From NCBI GenBank assembly GCA_002327305.1, contig DCUZ01000025.1:1-61750 (forward strand): DNA of 61,750 nt, given 5' to 3'. A program made the translations under genes and the position numbers. The DNA is from Holophagales bacterium UBA2201 (GTDB lineage Bacteria; Acidobacteriota; Thermoanaerobaculia; UBA2201). Under the pieces are notes generated by a model, which saw nothing but the letters and a program-made list of their open reading frames with translations, was not told the origin of the DNA and searched no databases. This document shows, piece by piece, positions 16,621 through 25,057 of this stretch (position 1 is the stretch's first letter; every line of letters begins with the position of its first letter).

Positions 16621-16800
16621 CCGTAGATGGTAGCCGGGCATGCACCCAATCGTTTCCCCGTCGGCGGTCCTTCGTGCGGGTCGGACGAAAGTACCGGATG
16701 CCAGATAAGAATGTCAACCCATTTCATCTACGGTCCTGCGCTCGGACCCGACGGGGGTACAAGATGCCCGCTCAGGATGTCGCTCCCGCTCCATCTACGG
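16621..16800. repeat. Noncoding stretch with degenerate ~68-bp tandem repeat and CATCTACGG motifs
   Basis: Two imperfect copies of a ~68-base unit run from 16665-16733 and 16731-16800. Each starts CGGTCCT and ends CATCTACGG, with shared blocks GTAC, GATGCC and GATGTC. A 10-base inverted copy, CCGTAGATGG, lies at 16621-16630, opposite CCATCTACGG at 16791-16800. The region separates DUF4177 from the NUDIX gene and shows no credible gene. Confidence 0.6.
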
Positions 16801-16815
16801 CCTGCGGGCTACGGG

Positions 16816-17325
16816 CTACCGCTTCTCCGAAAGGAGAAGCCAATGGAACGCGTTGAGGACCAACCCGTGGGTGATGCGCCCCTCGCCGATGAGGCGGGGG
16901 ATTTCCGACAGGGGGGCGAGTTCCACCTCGGTCCGTTCGTTGGGGTCGTTGCGGATGGGGGCCACGGGGCGGACGCCCCTCGCGAGGAAGGAATGGCAGC
17001 GGTTGGAGAGGATGGCCGGATTGGGATGCACCCACCCCAGCGGCGTCCAATCGTCCCCGGCGTAGCCGGTTTCCTCCAGCAGTTCCCGCCGGGCGGCCTC
17101 GAGGGGGGTGGCGTCGCCCGGGTCCATCTGGCCGCCGGGCACTTCCAGGGTATCGGCCCCGATGCCATGGCGGAACTGCCGGACCAGGACCACCTCCCCG
17201 GCCCCCGTGAGGGGGATGACGTTGATCCAGTCGGGGCACTCGATGCGCCAGAACCGGGCGCCCCCCTCGTCGCGGGAGGCCAGGGTGAAGATGCGGGTGG
17301 CGAGTTCAGGCCGGAAGTCGGACAT
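16816..17325 (-). CDS. NUDIX hydrolase (ADP-ribose pyrophosphatase-like)
   Basis: 169 residues. The Nudix box is visible as GGQMDPGDATPLEAARRELL followed by EETGY, the Mg-binding Glu cluster, preceded by strands WINVIPLTGAGEVVLVRQFR and the EVPGG typical of ADP-ribose/nucleoside-diphosphate-sugar pyrophosphatases. It would hydrolyse a nucleoside diphosphate linked to another moiety. The ATG at 17325 is chosen over upstream codons because those lie in a GCGCAAATGCG-repeat region. A TATCCT -10-like box ends 6 bases before the ATG, suggesting a leaderless transcript. Confidence 0.85.
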   Translation of the reverse strand: MSDFRPELATRIFTLASRDEGGARFWRIECPDWINVIPLTGAGEVVLVRQFRHGIGADTLEVPGGQMDPGDATPLEAARRELLEETGYAGDDWTPLGWVHPNPAILSNRCHSFLARGVRPVAPIRNDPNERTEVELAPLSEIPRLIGEGRITHGLVLNAFHWLLLSEKR

Positions 17326-17339
17326 GGGGGTAGGATAGC

Positions 17340-17530
17340 GCGGTCGGGCGTAATTGCGCAAATGCGTCATGCGCAACGGCGCAAATGCGCGGTAGCGGAA
17401 AAGCGAAGGAACGAGGCATGCAGAGAGGCACGCCAAGCCCGCGCATCTCCGGTAGAATGGGGAACGTGCCCTCGTGGCCCGGTCCGGGAATGCGCCGCTT
17501 CGCATTTGCGCTCATGCGCCGCTGCGCCCC
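17340..17530. repeat. GCGCAAATGCG-type repeats in both orientations
   Basis: Between the divergent NUDIX and pilT genes the motif GCGCAAATGCG occurs at least twice near 17355-17391. A reverse-complement relative (CGCATTTGCGC) with CATGCGCCGC blocks occurs near 17495-17520. The arms could pair across ~120 bases. No gene is seen here. Confidence 0.5.
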
Positions 17531-17547
17531 CCCGTCCCCGCCCCCCT

Positions 17548-17576
17548 TTGCGCCCGGCCCCCGGATTTGCTAAAAT
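17548..17576 (+). promoter_or_regulatory. Putative sigma70 promoter of pilT
   Basis: TTGCGC (17548-17553) and TAAAAT (17571-17576) are spaced by 17 bases. The pilT ATG at 17595 is preceded by AAGGAG, giving a short ordinary leader. Confidence 0.6.
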
Positions 17577-17594
17577 ACCCCATAAGGAGCAAAC

Positions 17595-18785
17595 ATGCAT
17601 ATCAACGACCTCTTGAAAATCGCGGTGGACCGGGGCGCCTCGGACCTGCACATCAAGGTGGGGAGCCACCCCGTCATCCGCATCGACGGCGCGCTCCAAC
17701 CCATCCTGGACCAGAAGCGGCTCATGCAGGAGGACACGGTGGCCATGGCCTTCTCCATGATGAGCGCGCGGCAGAAGGAAAAGTTCAAGAACAATCTGGA
17801 GATCGACTTCGCCTATTCGGTTCCCGGCCTCGGCCGCTTCCGCTGCAACATCTTCCAGCAGCGCGGCACCATCGCCCTCGTCCTCCGCGTCATCCCGGTC
17901 AAGATCCGGACGGTGCGCGAACTGCTCCTCCCGCCGGTGCTGGAGAAGATCTGCTGGGAACAGCGCGGCCTCATCCTCTGCACCGGGACCACCGGCTCGG
18001 GCAAGTCCACCTCCCTGGCCGCCATGATCGAGTACATCAACAGCCACCGCGTCGAGCACATCATCACCATCGAGGACCCCATCGAGTTCCTCCACCGCGA
18101 CAAGAAATCCATCGTCAACCAGCGCGAGGTGGAGGTGGACACCAAGTCGTTCGCCCAGGCCCTCCGCAGCGCCCTGCGGCAGGACCCCGACATCATCCTC
18201 GTCGGCGAGATGCGCGACTACGAGACCATCGAAACGGCCCTGACGGCGGCCGAGACGGGCCACCTCGTCCTCTCCACCCTCCACACCCTCGACGCCACCG
18301 AAACCATCAACCGCATCATCTCGGTCTTCCCGCCCCACCAGCAGAAGCAGATCCGCCTCCAGCTGGCGGCGGTCCTCAAGGCCATCGTCTCCATGCGCCT
18401 GCTCCCCCGCGCCGACGGCCTGGGGCGCGTCCCCGCCGTGGAGGTGCTCATTTCCACCGGCTACATCCGCGACTGCGTGGAGAACAAGGAGAAGACCAAG
18501 CTCATCCACGACGCCATCGCCTCGGGCACCAGCCAGTACGGAATGCAGACCTTCGACCAGTCGCTCTTTCAGCTCTACAAGAGCGGGCTCATCACCCTGG
18601 AGGAGGCCCTGCGGCGGGCCACCAACCCCGACGAGTTCAAGCTCAAGATCCAGGGCATCCAGTCCACCTCCGACATGTCCCGCGAGCAGATGGAGAGCGT
18701 CATCGAAAGCCCCGAGGATAGCCCGATGGACGACAACCCCCTGGGCGACGACCTGAAGATCGATTTCTCCAACCAGGAACTCTGA
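17595..18785 (+). CDS. pilT: Type IV pilus retraction ATPase PilT
   Basis: 396 residues, full length. It is a cytoplasmic hexameric ATPase that depolymerises type IV pili for twitching. Visible motifs are the N-terminal MHINDLLKIAVDRGASDLHI, Walker A GTTGSGKST near residue 131, an Asp box (ITIEDPIEFLH), Walker B DPDIILVGEMRDYETI and the His box HLVLSTLHTLDA. The C-terminal retraction motif region is present in divergent form (SQYGMQTFDQSL). The C-terminus has an acidic extension (~30 residues) beyond the core. It has its own promoter and a good ribosome site, and is followed after 6 bases by a PAP2-type gene. Confidence 0.93.
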   Translation: MHINDLLKIAVDRGASDLHIKVGSHPVIRIDGALQPILDQKRLMQEDTVAMAFSMMSARQKEKFKNNLEIDFAYSVPGLGRFRCNIFQQRGTIALVLRVIPVKIRTVRELLLPPVLEKICWEQRGLILCTGTTGSGKSTSLAAMIEYINSHRVEHIITIEDPIEFLHRDKKSIVNQREVEVDTKSFAQALRSALRQDPDIILVGEMRDYETIETALTAAETGHLVLSTLHTLDATETINRIISVFPPHQQKQIRLQLAAVLKAIVSMRLLPRADGLGRVPAVEVLISTGYIRDCVENKEKTKLIHDAIASGTSQYGMQTFDQSLFQLYKSGLITLEEALRRATNPDEFKLKIQGIQSTSDMSREQMESVIESPEDSPMDDNPLGDDLKIDFSNQEL

Positions 18786-18791
18786 TCCCTG

Positions 18792-19814
18792 TTGCCCCCC
18801 CAACCTCCTGACCCCTCCGGCGGCCCGAGGCGGGAACGGCCCCGGAAGCGGGGGATCTATCTTTTCGAATGGGTCGGTGCCGGCTCGTTCCTCCTGCTGG
18901 CCCTCTTCCTGGTTCTGGGGCCCGTGCGCCCGCAGTTTTATGTCGTGACCTTCGGAAGTCTGTGGCTCTATCTGCGGCTGGCGGCCCTCACCGCGGTCCT
19001 CATGGCCGCGGGGGTGCTGGGCCGGCGCCTGGGACGGGGGTGGCGCCGGGCCCTGCGGGAGAGCGAACTGGGCCGGCCCCGTTTCTGGAGCGACCTGGGC
19101 CGGATCGCCCTCGCGATGAGCCTGCTCGGCACCGCCCATCTCCTGTTCAAACTCTACCTGCCGCTCCTCAATCCCGCCAACTACGATCCCGCCTTGGCCT
19201 CCATCGACCGGGTCCTCGGGTTCGGGGCCCTGCCGGTGGAGCGGCTCGCCTTCCTCTCCGGGGCGCCGGCCGTCCTGCGATTCTTCGACTTTGTCTACAG
19301 CGGCCTCTATTTCCTCCTCGTCTGGGGCGGCGTGCTCCTCTTCTTCGTGGCCCTGGAGGGGGAATGGCGCATCCGGTTCTTCAACGGTTTCGCCCTCCTG
19401 TGGCAGGGGGGGCTGCTGGTCTATTTCCTGTTCCCCGCGTGGGGGCCCGTCTTCGTCTGGCCGGACCTGGTGGAACCCCTTGTCTCCCACATGCCCGCCA
19501 CGGTGCGCCTGCAGAGCGCCCTGGTCATGGAGACCCTGGCCGTGACGCAGGGGCGGTTCAACTTCACCGCGCAATACTTCGGGCTGGCGGCCTTCCCGTC
19601 CCTCCATGTGGGCATCATGGTCCTCTACGCCCTGTGGGCGCGCCGCGTGGGGCGCTTCTGGACGGGCTGGTTCGCCTGTTTCGGCGGTCTCATCCTGATC
19701 GGGTCGGTCCTCACGGGCTATCACTATCTCGTGGACGGCCTTGCCGGCGCCGCCCTGGCGTGGGGATGCTACCGGATCTGCCGGCCGGTCTCAGGAAAAG
19801 AGCCAAAAGTCTAA
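18792..19814 (+). CDS. PAP2/Aur1-like integral membrane phosphatase or phosphotransferase
   Basis: 340 residues with about six membrane segments (first at ~25-45, VGAGSFLLLALFLVLG). The C-terminal half has the phosphatidic acid phosphatase signature in its Aur1/Ipt1 form: FPSLHVGIMVLYALWARR, then GSVLTGYHYLVDGLAGA, where the two His and the Asp form the catalytic site. The classic N-terminal KxxxxxxRP motif is not evident. Members hydrolyse or transfer lipid phosphates at the membrane. The start is a TTG at 18792 without a strong ribosome site; a slightly different start is possible. It is probably cotranscribed with pilT. Confidence 0.75.
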   Translation: MPPQPPDPSGGPRRERPRKRGIYLFEWVGAGSFLLLALFLVLGPVRPQFYVVTFGSLWLYLRLAALTAVLMAAGVLGRRLGRGWRRALRESELGRPRFWSDLGRIALAMSLLGTAHLLFKLYLPLLNPANYDPALASIDRVLGFGALPVERLAFLSGAPAVLRFFDFVYSGLYFLLVWGGVLLFFVALEGEWRIRFFNGFALLWQGGLLVYFLFPAWGPVFVWPDLVEPLVSHMPATVRLQSALVMETLAVTQGRFNFTAQYFGLAAFPSLHVGIMVLYALWARRVGRFWTGWFACFGGLILIGSVLTGYHYLVDGLAGAALAWGCYRICRPVSGKEPKV

Positions 19815-19912
19815 AAGTTCAAGGTCCAAAGTCAAACAAAGAACAGGGGATCTCAACGAGGGAGAGAGCACCTTGCCCGGGGCGGGAGAGAGAGCCGCCC
19901 TCTCCCGGATAG

Positions 19913-19940
19913 AAAAAAAACGGCCGCCTTCGGGCGGCCG
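19913..19940 (-). terminator. Intrinsic terminator of the mtrCAB-like operon
   Basis: A perfect 8-bp stem (CGGCCGCC/GGCGGCCG) with a TTCG tetraloop at 19921-19940 is followed, on the minus strand, by eight T residues (complement of A at 19913-19920). It lies 29 bases beyond the stop of the barrel gene. Degenerate heptamers (AAAGTCT, CAAAGTC) occur just beyond it at 19806-19840. Confidence 0.9.
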
Positions 19941-19969
19941 TCCTTGGATGGAACCGTTGGAACGGAAGC

Positions 19970-21910
19970 TCAGCCGCGGATGCGGATGAAGATCCCGTAG
20001 CGCTCCGCGTCGAACTCCGCCGCGGTGAAGAGGTCCTCGGCGTAGTCGTGGCTCTCGACCTCCAGGCCCACCCCGATGGTCTTGTTGAAGTCGTAGGTGC
20101 AGCGGGCGAAGATGCGGTCGAGGGTGAAGGGGAAGGTGCCCTTGTTCTCCAATGAGGAGTAGCCCGCCTCGAACCCCAGGCGGTCCCCGGTCCACTCGAT
20201 GCTCCCCTCCAGCAGGGTGCCGTCGTCGCTGTAGAGCGAGGTTTCGACGCCGAAGTCGTGCGGGCGCCGGATGGCGACGGAGGAATCGGTCTCGAAGGAA
20301 TCCCAGGTGGCGCGGAAGGTGAGGTTTTCAACCGGGGTGAAGCCGATCTCGGCGGCGTAGTGGGTGGTCTCGGCCTCGTAGCCGATGCCGGAATCGAGGT
20401 TGTCGGAATCGATCTTCTCCGCCGTGCCGAAGAACTCGAACAGGCCGGCGAAGGGGATCTTGACGCGCAGGCGGAGGCGGTCGCGGGTGGTGAAGTCGGT
20501 CCGCAGGACGGCCGCGTCGCCGTCCTCGGTCTGGTAGTCCAGCAACAGGGTGCCGGCCAGCACCTTGACCGAGGTGCCCAGGAAATAGCGGGTGATCTCG
20601 CGGCTGAACCTGCCCTCCTGGGCGCCGGGGACGACGATCTCCGCCGCGTCCTGGTCGAGGTCCAGGTCCTGCGAGTCGATCGAGCCGCCGGCCCAGATCT
20701 TGAAGGGGCCGAGGTCGGTGAAGTTGAAGGTGATGTCGGCGATCTCCTGTTCCCGCTCCATGCTGTTGTTCATCTCGACGAGGCGGGAGATATCGTCGGC
20801 CGCGAGGCCGCCGAGGGTGAGGGTCTCGGTGTAGAGGCTGGACACCAGCGCCCAGCCGTCCATTTTCCGGCTGCGCATTGCGTATCCGGCGTCGATGTTG
20901 AACCGGGCGGTGACGTCGAAGGCGGCGCGGAGCTCGCCCCGCCAGGAGTCGGCGTCGGCGGTGGAGGCGACCGACTCGTCGAGGCTGGCGAAGAAGCGGC
21001 CGATCTGGAAGGAGACCAGGCTGCCGGTGAGCAGTTCGCTGGTGGACGCCTCGGTTTCGGCGTCGGCCATCGCGAAGACGGCCTGGAGGTGGAGCCGGTT
21101 GTCGAGAAGCCTGCCGGTGACGAAGAGGTTGGTGACCGGGGTTTCGCCCTCGGTCCGGTCCTCAAGGGAGTAGGAATCGGCGTGGATGTCGCGGTCCAGC
21201 ACTTCGCGGTCGTTGTTGCCGCCGCCCGCGCCGGGGGCCAACGAAAAATTGCTCTTCCCGTCGAAGGTCCGCCAGCCCTGGATCAGGGTGCCGGTGAAGC
21301 CGCCGGCGTTGAACCCGAGGCCGACGTAGAGCTCCTCCTCGGTCTGCTCGAGGTCGGAATCGAGGCGGAACTCGTCCTGGCCCGCGAAGACGGTGGTGGC
21401 GCCGGGGCCCTGGATCTGGTTCCACCGGTAGCCGATGATGGGGGTGATGGCCTTGCCGGGCATCAACTGGAGTTCGATGGAGGCCATGTCGCGCTCCCGG
21501 TCGAAGGTGTGCTGGCCGGGGATGACGCCGGCCCCGTAGAAGGGGTTGGCCAGGGAGGGGAGGGCGCTGAAGTGCTCGAAGTGGCTGTAGTTGAGGGTGA
21601 GGTTGTAGGTCTTGGCGAGCCCCATGTCCATGCGGAACCGGCCGTTGGGGTTGCCGCCGAAGCCGGAGGCGTCGATCCGGAGGCGGTCGAAGAACCCCTC
21701 GGCCGCCGGGTCGAGGATGGTGAAGCTGAAGTTGCGCAGGACCAGGCCGTCATCCTCGTTCACCTGGGTCCGGTACAGGTCCTCGTTGCCGTTGACGTCG
21801 ACCGTCTGGTACCCGGCCTCGATGTCGAAAGAGGTCGTCTGGGCGGCGAGCGGAGCCGCGCCGAGGAGGGTCAATGCGGTGAGAATGGTGAGGAGTTGGA
21901 GTTTGTGCAT
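19970..21910 (-). CDS. MtrB/PioB-like outer-membrane porin of the electron conduit
   Basis: 646 residues with a signal peptide (MHKLQLLTILTALTLLGAAP). The rest consists of alternating beta strands suited to a large 20-plus-strand barrel (for example GRFRMDMGLAKTYNLTLNYS, ITPIIGYRWNQIQG, LGFEAGYSSLENKG). Position is the strongest evidence: it is the third gene after an OmcA/MtrC-like and an MtrA/DmsE-like decaheme cytochrome, so it should sheathe the periplasmic cytochrome across the outer membrane. It lacks the N-terminal CxxC of Shewanella MtrB and the usual terminal aromatic (ends IRIRG). TAGGAGG precedes the ATG, 10 bases after the cytochrome stop. An intrinsic terminator follows. Confidence 0.75.
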   Translation of the reverse strand: MHKLQLLTILTALTLLGAAPLAAQTTSFDIEAGYQTVDVNGNEDLYRTQVNEDDGLVLRNFSFTILDPAAEGFFDRLRIDASGFGGNPNGRFRMDMGLAKTYNLTLNYSHFEHFSALPSLANPFYGAGVIPGQHTFDRERDMASIELQLMPGKAITPIIGYRWNQIQGPGATTVFAGQDEFRLDSDLEQTEEELYVGLGFNAGGFTGTLIQGWRTFDGKSNFSLAPGAGGGNNDREVLDRDIHADSYSLEDRTEGETPVTNLFVTGRLLDNRLHLQAVFAMADAETEASTSELLTGSLVSFQIGRFFASLDESVASTADADSWRGELRAAFDVTARFNIDAGYAMRSRKMDGWALVSSLYTETLTLGGLAADDISRLVEMNNSMEREQEIADITFNFTDLGPFKIWAGGSIDSQDLDLDQDAAEIVVPGAQEGRFSREITRYFLGTSVKVLAGTLLLDYQTEDGDAAVLRTDFTTRDRLRLRVKIPFAGLFEFFGTAEKIDSDNLDSGIGYEAETTHYAAEIGFTPVENLTFRATWDSFETDSSVAIRRPHDFGVETSLYSDDGTLLEGSIEWTGDRLGFEAGYSSLENKGTFPFTLDRIFARCTYDFNKTIGVGLEVESHDYAEDLFTAAEFDAERYGIFIRIRG

Positions 21911-21920
21911 TGACGGCCTC

Positions 21921-22784
21921 CTACTTCAGGAACAGGGTCGAGGTGTTCGACCCGTGGATGGCCACGTGGCACACGGTGCACTCCCGGTAGCGGGGGCTGC
22001 GCAAATCGTGGATGGAGGGCGGCTGGGAACCCAGGGTGCCGCCGGTGAGGGGACTGTGGCATTCCAGGCACAGCTGGTCCACCCGGGTGCGGGTGAGCGC
22101 CGAGGGCTTCACCGAGCCGTGGGGCTCATGACAGCTCATGCAGGACCCGGCCGTGTCGCCGACGTGCGGGAACACGAACGGGCCGCGCTTTTCGGCGTGA
22201 CAGGTGACGCAGGGCCCTTGGCCGGCGTGGTCGAGCTTCAGGCTCTTCACACCCTTGCCGGCGTGGGGGTCGTGACAGGATACGCAGCCGACCCCGCCGT
22301 TCTTGAGATTGTGCCCGTAGGGACGCGCGAAGGCGGCCTTCTGGTCGGCGTGGCAGGTGAGGCACAGGTCGGAGGGTTGGGCCTTAAGCATGGCCCGGTC
22401 CGCCGCCTTGGCGCCGTGGACGGAGTGGCAGTCGAAGCAGCGAATGGCGGCGGCCGGATGGGCCGCCCCCGAGGGAAGGGTCCGGTTCTGCACGGCGGCG
22501 TGGCAGGAGAGGCACGCGGCCTCGCCCTTGGCGCCCGCGGGCTTGGTGATCTGGGCCGGGTCGCCGCCGGCGTCCATGTGGGCCGCCCCGTTCTCATGGC
22601 AGCTCTGGCAGCCCGGAGCGCCGCGCTGGGTCAGGCCGTGGGCGGTGGCGGCCATCTTGGCCGCCAGCTCCTCATGGCAGGAGGCGCAGGCCTCGCTGTC
22701 CCCAGCGTCTGCGCTCCACACGGACCCGACCGCGGCCAGCATGAGGAACAAGACGATGCTGATGAAGCGGATCGGATGATTCAT
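21921..22784 (-). CDS. DmsE/MtrA-family decaheme c-type cytochrome
   Basis: 287 residues with a signal peptide (to ~residue 24). Ten CXXCH motifs are counted: CASCH, CQSCH, CLSCH, CFDCH, CLTCH, CVSCH, CVTCH, CMSCH, CLECH, CTVCH. The length, heme number and C-terminal CTVCHVAIHGSNTSTLFL match the periplasmic MtrA/DmsE family, which carries electrons from the inner-membrane pool through the barrel. AGGAAGAG precedes the ATG. It is the middle gene of the three-gene operon, 10 bases before the porin gene. Confidence 0.92.
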   Translation of the reverse strand: MNHPIRFISIVLFLMLAAVGSVWSADAGDSEACASCHEELAAKMAATAHGLTQRGAPGCQSCHENGAAHMDAGGDPAQITKPAGAKGEAACLSCHAAVQNRTLPSGAAHPAAAIRCFDCHSVHGAKAADRAMLKAQPSDLCLTCHADQKAAFARPYGHNLKNGGVGCVSCHDPHAGKGVKSLKLDHAGQGPCVTCHAEKRGPFVFPHVGDTAGSCMSCHEPHGSVKPSALTRTRVDQLCLECHSPLTGGTLGSQPPSIHDLRSPRYRECTVCHVAIHGSNTSTLFLK

Positions 22785-22814
22785 CTCTTCCTACCTTTCT
22801 ACACCTATACAGGG

Positions 22815-22878
22815 ATCCTTCGACGCGGCGCCCCGCGTCCCCAACTGCAGGAGATCGCGGGATGCCGCGCCGAAGGAT
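22815..22878 (-). repeat. Intra-operon inverted repeat between the two cytochrome genes
   Basis: Arms 22815-22829 and 22864-22878 are complementary over 15 bases with one mismatch that becomes a G-U pair in the minus-strand mRNA. The loop is 34 bases. It occupies the 133-base gap between the MtrC-like and MtrA-like genes and has no U-tract, so an mRNA processing or stabilising hairpin is more likely than a full terminator. Confidence 0.6.
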
Positions 22879-22917
22879 GTCGTCATGGGTTAGGGCCGGT
22901 CCTGTCGAGGGTCCGGG

Positions 22918-24951
22918 CTACCGGGCGTGGACCTTGTCGACCGAGAACTCCATGTTGTCGCCGTGGCACGCGCCGCAGGCCTCGCCGAAGGGCGCGGTCA
23001 TGGTGTAGGCGTGGGCGGCGGCCTCCCGGGTGCTGTGGCAGGAGAGGCAGGCGGCGGCCTCGGGCATCATGGGGCTGTAGTAGTCACGCGGGGTCGGCGT
23101 GGGGAGCAGGCCCTCGGGCACGGGGACGCCGTAGGTCCCGGCTTTGTGGCAGGCCCCGCAGATGCGGCGGTCGCCGGGGTAGCCGATGTGATTGTAGTTG
23201 TACTCCCTGCTCTGGTGCCCGTAGATGGTGAAGTCGTTGGTCAGCTCGTGGCCGGTGTGCAGGCGGTGGATCATCCACTTGAAGTGGACCGACTCGGGGG
23301 CCCCCTTGTCGGCGGGGCGGACGGCGGAGTCGTCCTCGTTCGCGTTGTGGCAGATGAGGCACTCGGCGATGGCGAACCGCTGGCCGCCGTGGAGGGCCAG
23401 CTGGTCGTGGCAGACGTTGCACTTGGCGTCGGTGACCACCTCGCGGCGCGGCATGGCAGCCCGGGCGGCGCCCACTTCTACGTAATAGATGGGGTTGAAG
23501 GCGCACTCGCGCACGGTGTATCCCGCTTCGGTCCCGTTGTCGATGGTGACGTTGCGGTAGACGTCGGCGCTGACGGTCCAGGTGCCGTCGGCCTCGGCGG
23601 GGAAGGAGGTGGTGAAGGTGTAGGTGGCGGTGTCGCCATTCACCGTGGCCGCCTTGGCGGACTGGCGCATGTATTCGGCGTAATCGGTGGTGGGGCCGCC
23701 GATCAGGATGTTGAGGGTGGCGAGGGCGGATGGGGCGACGAAGGTGCCGTCGTTTTCGGTGACGCGGAAGGTGATCGTGGGCGCGCCGCCCGGCACGGCG
23801 CCGGTGACGTCCAGGATCTCCATGTTGAGCCCCTTCAACTGCTTGGACTTGACCTCGATGGTGTGGGCGCCCTTGATGGAGGCGTCGAATTCGAACTCGC
23901 CCTCGGGGGCGTGGCACGCGGCGCAGGCGCTGTCGTTGGCCTGGGCGATGTGGCCGACGCCGGCGGCGAAGTCGATGTCGTCATGGCAGGAGCCGCAGGC
24001 TTCGCGGTTGGGCCGCGTCAGCCAGATGTCCCCCTCGGGGGAGGAGGCCTTGTGGCAGGAGGTGCAGTTGCGGATGTCCATGGGGTAGTAGATTCCGGAG
24101 TAATCGTGCGGCGTCTGGTTGTGGCCGATGATGACATAGGGGGTGCCGGCCTTGACGGAGGGGAGGTTGGCGCCCCGGTGGATCTTGTGGATCATGACCT
24201 TCATGTCCACGGTGTTGCCGGTGTCGGGGTCCCAGGTCTGGGGCTGGTGGCACTGGACGCAGTTTTTGATGTTCTTGCGGCTTCCGCCGTGGAGCCCCAG
24301 ATCGTGGTGGCAGGCATTGCAGGTGGCGTTGGCGAAGGCGTTCCAGGTCTCGGTCACCGCGCCGCCGTCGGGACGGAAGTCCACCTCGACGTTGGAGTAG
24401 TACTGCTTGCCGATGATGTCGGTGAGGTTGCGGGCGCCGTAGACGGCCACCGTGTGGGTCTTGGAGGCGTCAAAGCCGGCGGGCAGGGCGGTCCGGAAGG
24501 TGTATTTGGCCCGGCCGAGCTCGAGGTCAGTCCAGGTGCCGCCGCTGTCGGCGGAGGCCTGGTCGCAGGCGTCGCCGGTGATGGGGCTGGTCTGCTTGCG
24601 CGTGGTGTAGGCGGTGTACTGCCGCTTGTCCCCGTCGTACCACGACAGGATGAAACTGGCGCTGCAGGCGCCGGGGGTGACGTTGCCGGCGCGGTCCAGC
24701 GGCTGGTTCTTGTCGTCCTTGAAGTTCACGGTCACCTCGATCTTGTTGTCGGCGGTGATCGTCACTTTCTCGACGGTGATGTTGTACCCGGGCCGGATGT
24801 ACTCGGTCATCTCGGCGGAGAGGTAATACTCCATCTGGTTCTCGTTGTAGGCCTTGTGCCCCTCGGTCGCCGGGCCCTGGAAGACCATGGCCGGCCCGAT
24901 GGCCACGGCGGCGGTGGCGATGAACAACGCGGTGCGGATGACAGACAACAT
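22918..24951 (-). CDS. OmcA/MtrC-family decaheme c-type cytochrome
   Basis: 677 residues. Ten CXXCH motifs are counted in two pentaheme clusters: CNACH, CVQCH, CTSCH, CGSCH, CAACH, then CNVCH, CLICH, CGACH, CLSCH, CGACH. The clusters are separated by beta-rich domains (GAPTITFRVTENDGTF, WTVSADVYRN), the OmcA/MtrC layout. It should be the outermost cytochrome, passing electrons to minerals or partner cells. Unlike Shewanella MtrC there is no lipobox Cys in the N-terminal hydrophobic segment, so anchoring must differ. GAGGAGG precedes the ATG. First gene of the operon; a sigma54-type element lies ~90 bases upstream. Confidence 0.92.
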   Translation of the reverse strand: MLSVIRTALFIATAAVAIGPAMVFQGPATEGHKAYNENQMEYYLSAEMTEYIRPGYNITVEKVTITADNKIEVTVNFKDDKNQPLDRAGNVTPGACSASFILSWYDGDKRQYTAYTTRKQTSPITGDACDQASADSGGTWTDLELGRAKYTFRTALPAGFDASKTHTVAVYGARNLTDIIGKQYYSNVEVDFRPDGGAVTETWNAFANATCNACHHDLGLHGGSRKNIKNCVQCHQPQTWDPDTGNTVDMKVMIHKIHRGANLPSVKAGTPYVIIGHNQTPHDYSGIYYPMDIRNCTSCHKASSPEGDIWLTRPNREACGSCHDDIDFAAGVGHIAQANDSACAACHAPEGEFEFDASIKGAHTIEVKSKQLKGLNMEILDVTGAVPGGAPTITFRVTENDGTFVAPSALATLNILIGGPTTDYAEYMRQSAKAATVNGDTATYTFTTSFPAEADGTWTVSADVYRNVTIDNGTEAGYTVRECAFNPIYYVEVGAARAAMPRREVVTDAKCNVCHDQLALHGGQRFAIAECLICHNANEDDSAVRPADKGAPESVHFKWMIHRLHTGHELTNDFTIYGHQSREYNYNHIGYPGDRRICGACHKAGTYGVPVPEGLLPTPTPRDYYSPMMPEAAACLSCHSTREAAAHAYTMTAPFGEACGACHGDNMEFSVDKVHAR

Positions 24952-25039
24952 ACGACTCCTCCTCTGGCAACTTTAGGATTTCCGGATGGGATGCGATGAT
25001 GACCGATCCGGGTGGAACTGCCTGGTGCATGGTGCTTTT

Positions 25040-25057
25040 ATGCAATTATCATGCCAA
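25040..25057 (-). promoter_or_regulatory. Sigma54-type -24/-12 promoter of the mtrCAB-like operon
   Basis: On the minus strand the sequence TTGGCATGATAATTGCAT has the invariant GG and GC exactly 10 bases apart, matching the TGGCAC-N5-TTGC consensus. The predicted start near 25030 leaves a leader of about 80 bases before the ATG at 24951. An almost identical element precedes the receiver-like gene at 31183. Confidence 0.7.

Noticed and set aside
20258..24999. Long plus-strand frames opposite the mtrCAB-like operon
   Set aside because: Antisense of genes with 20 CXXCH motifs; no ribosome sites or recognisable motifs.
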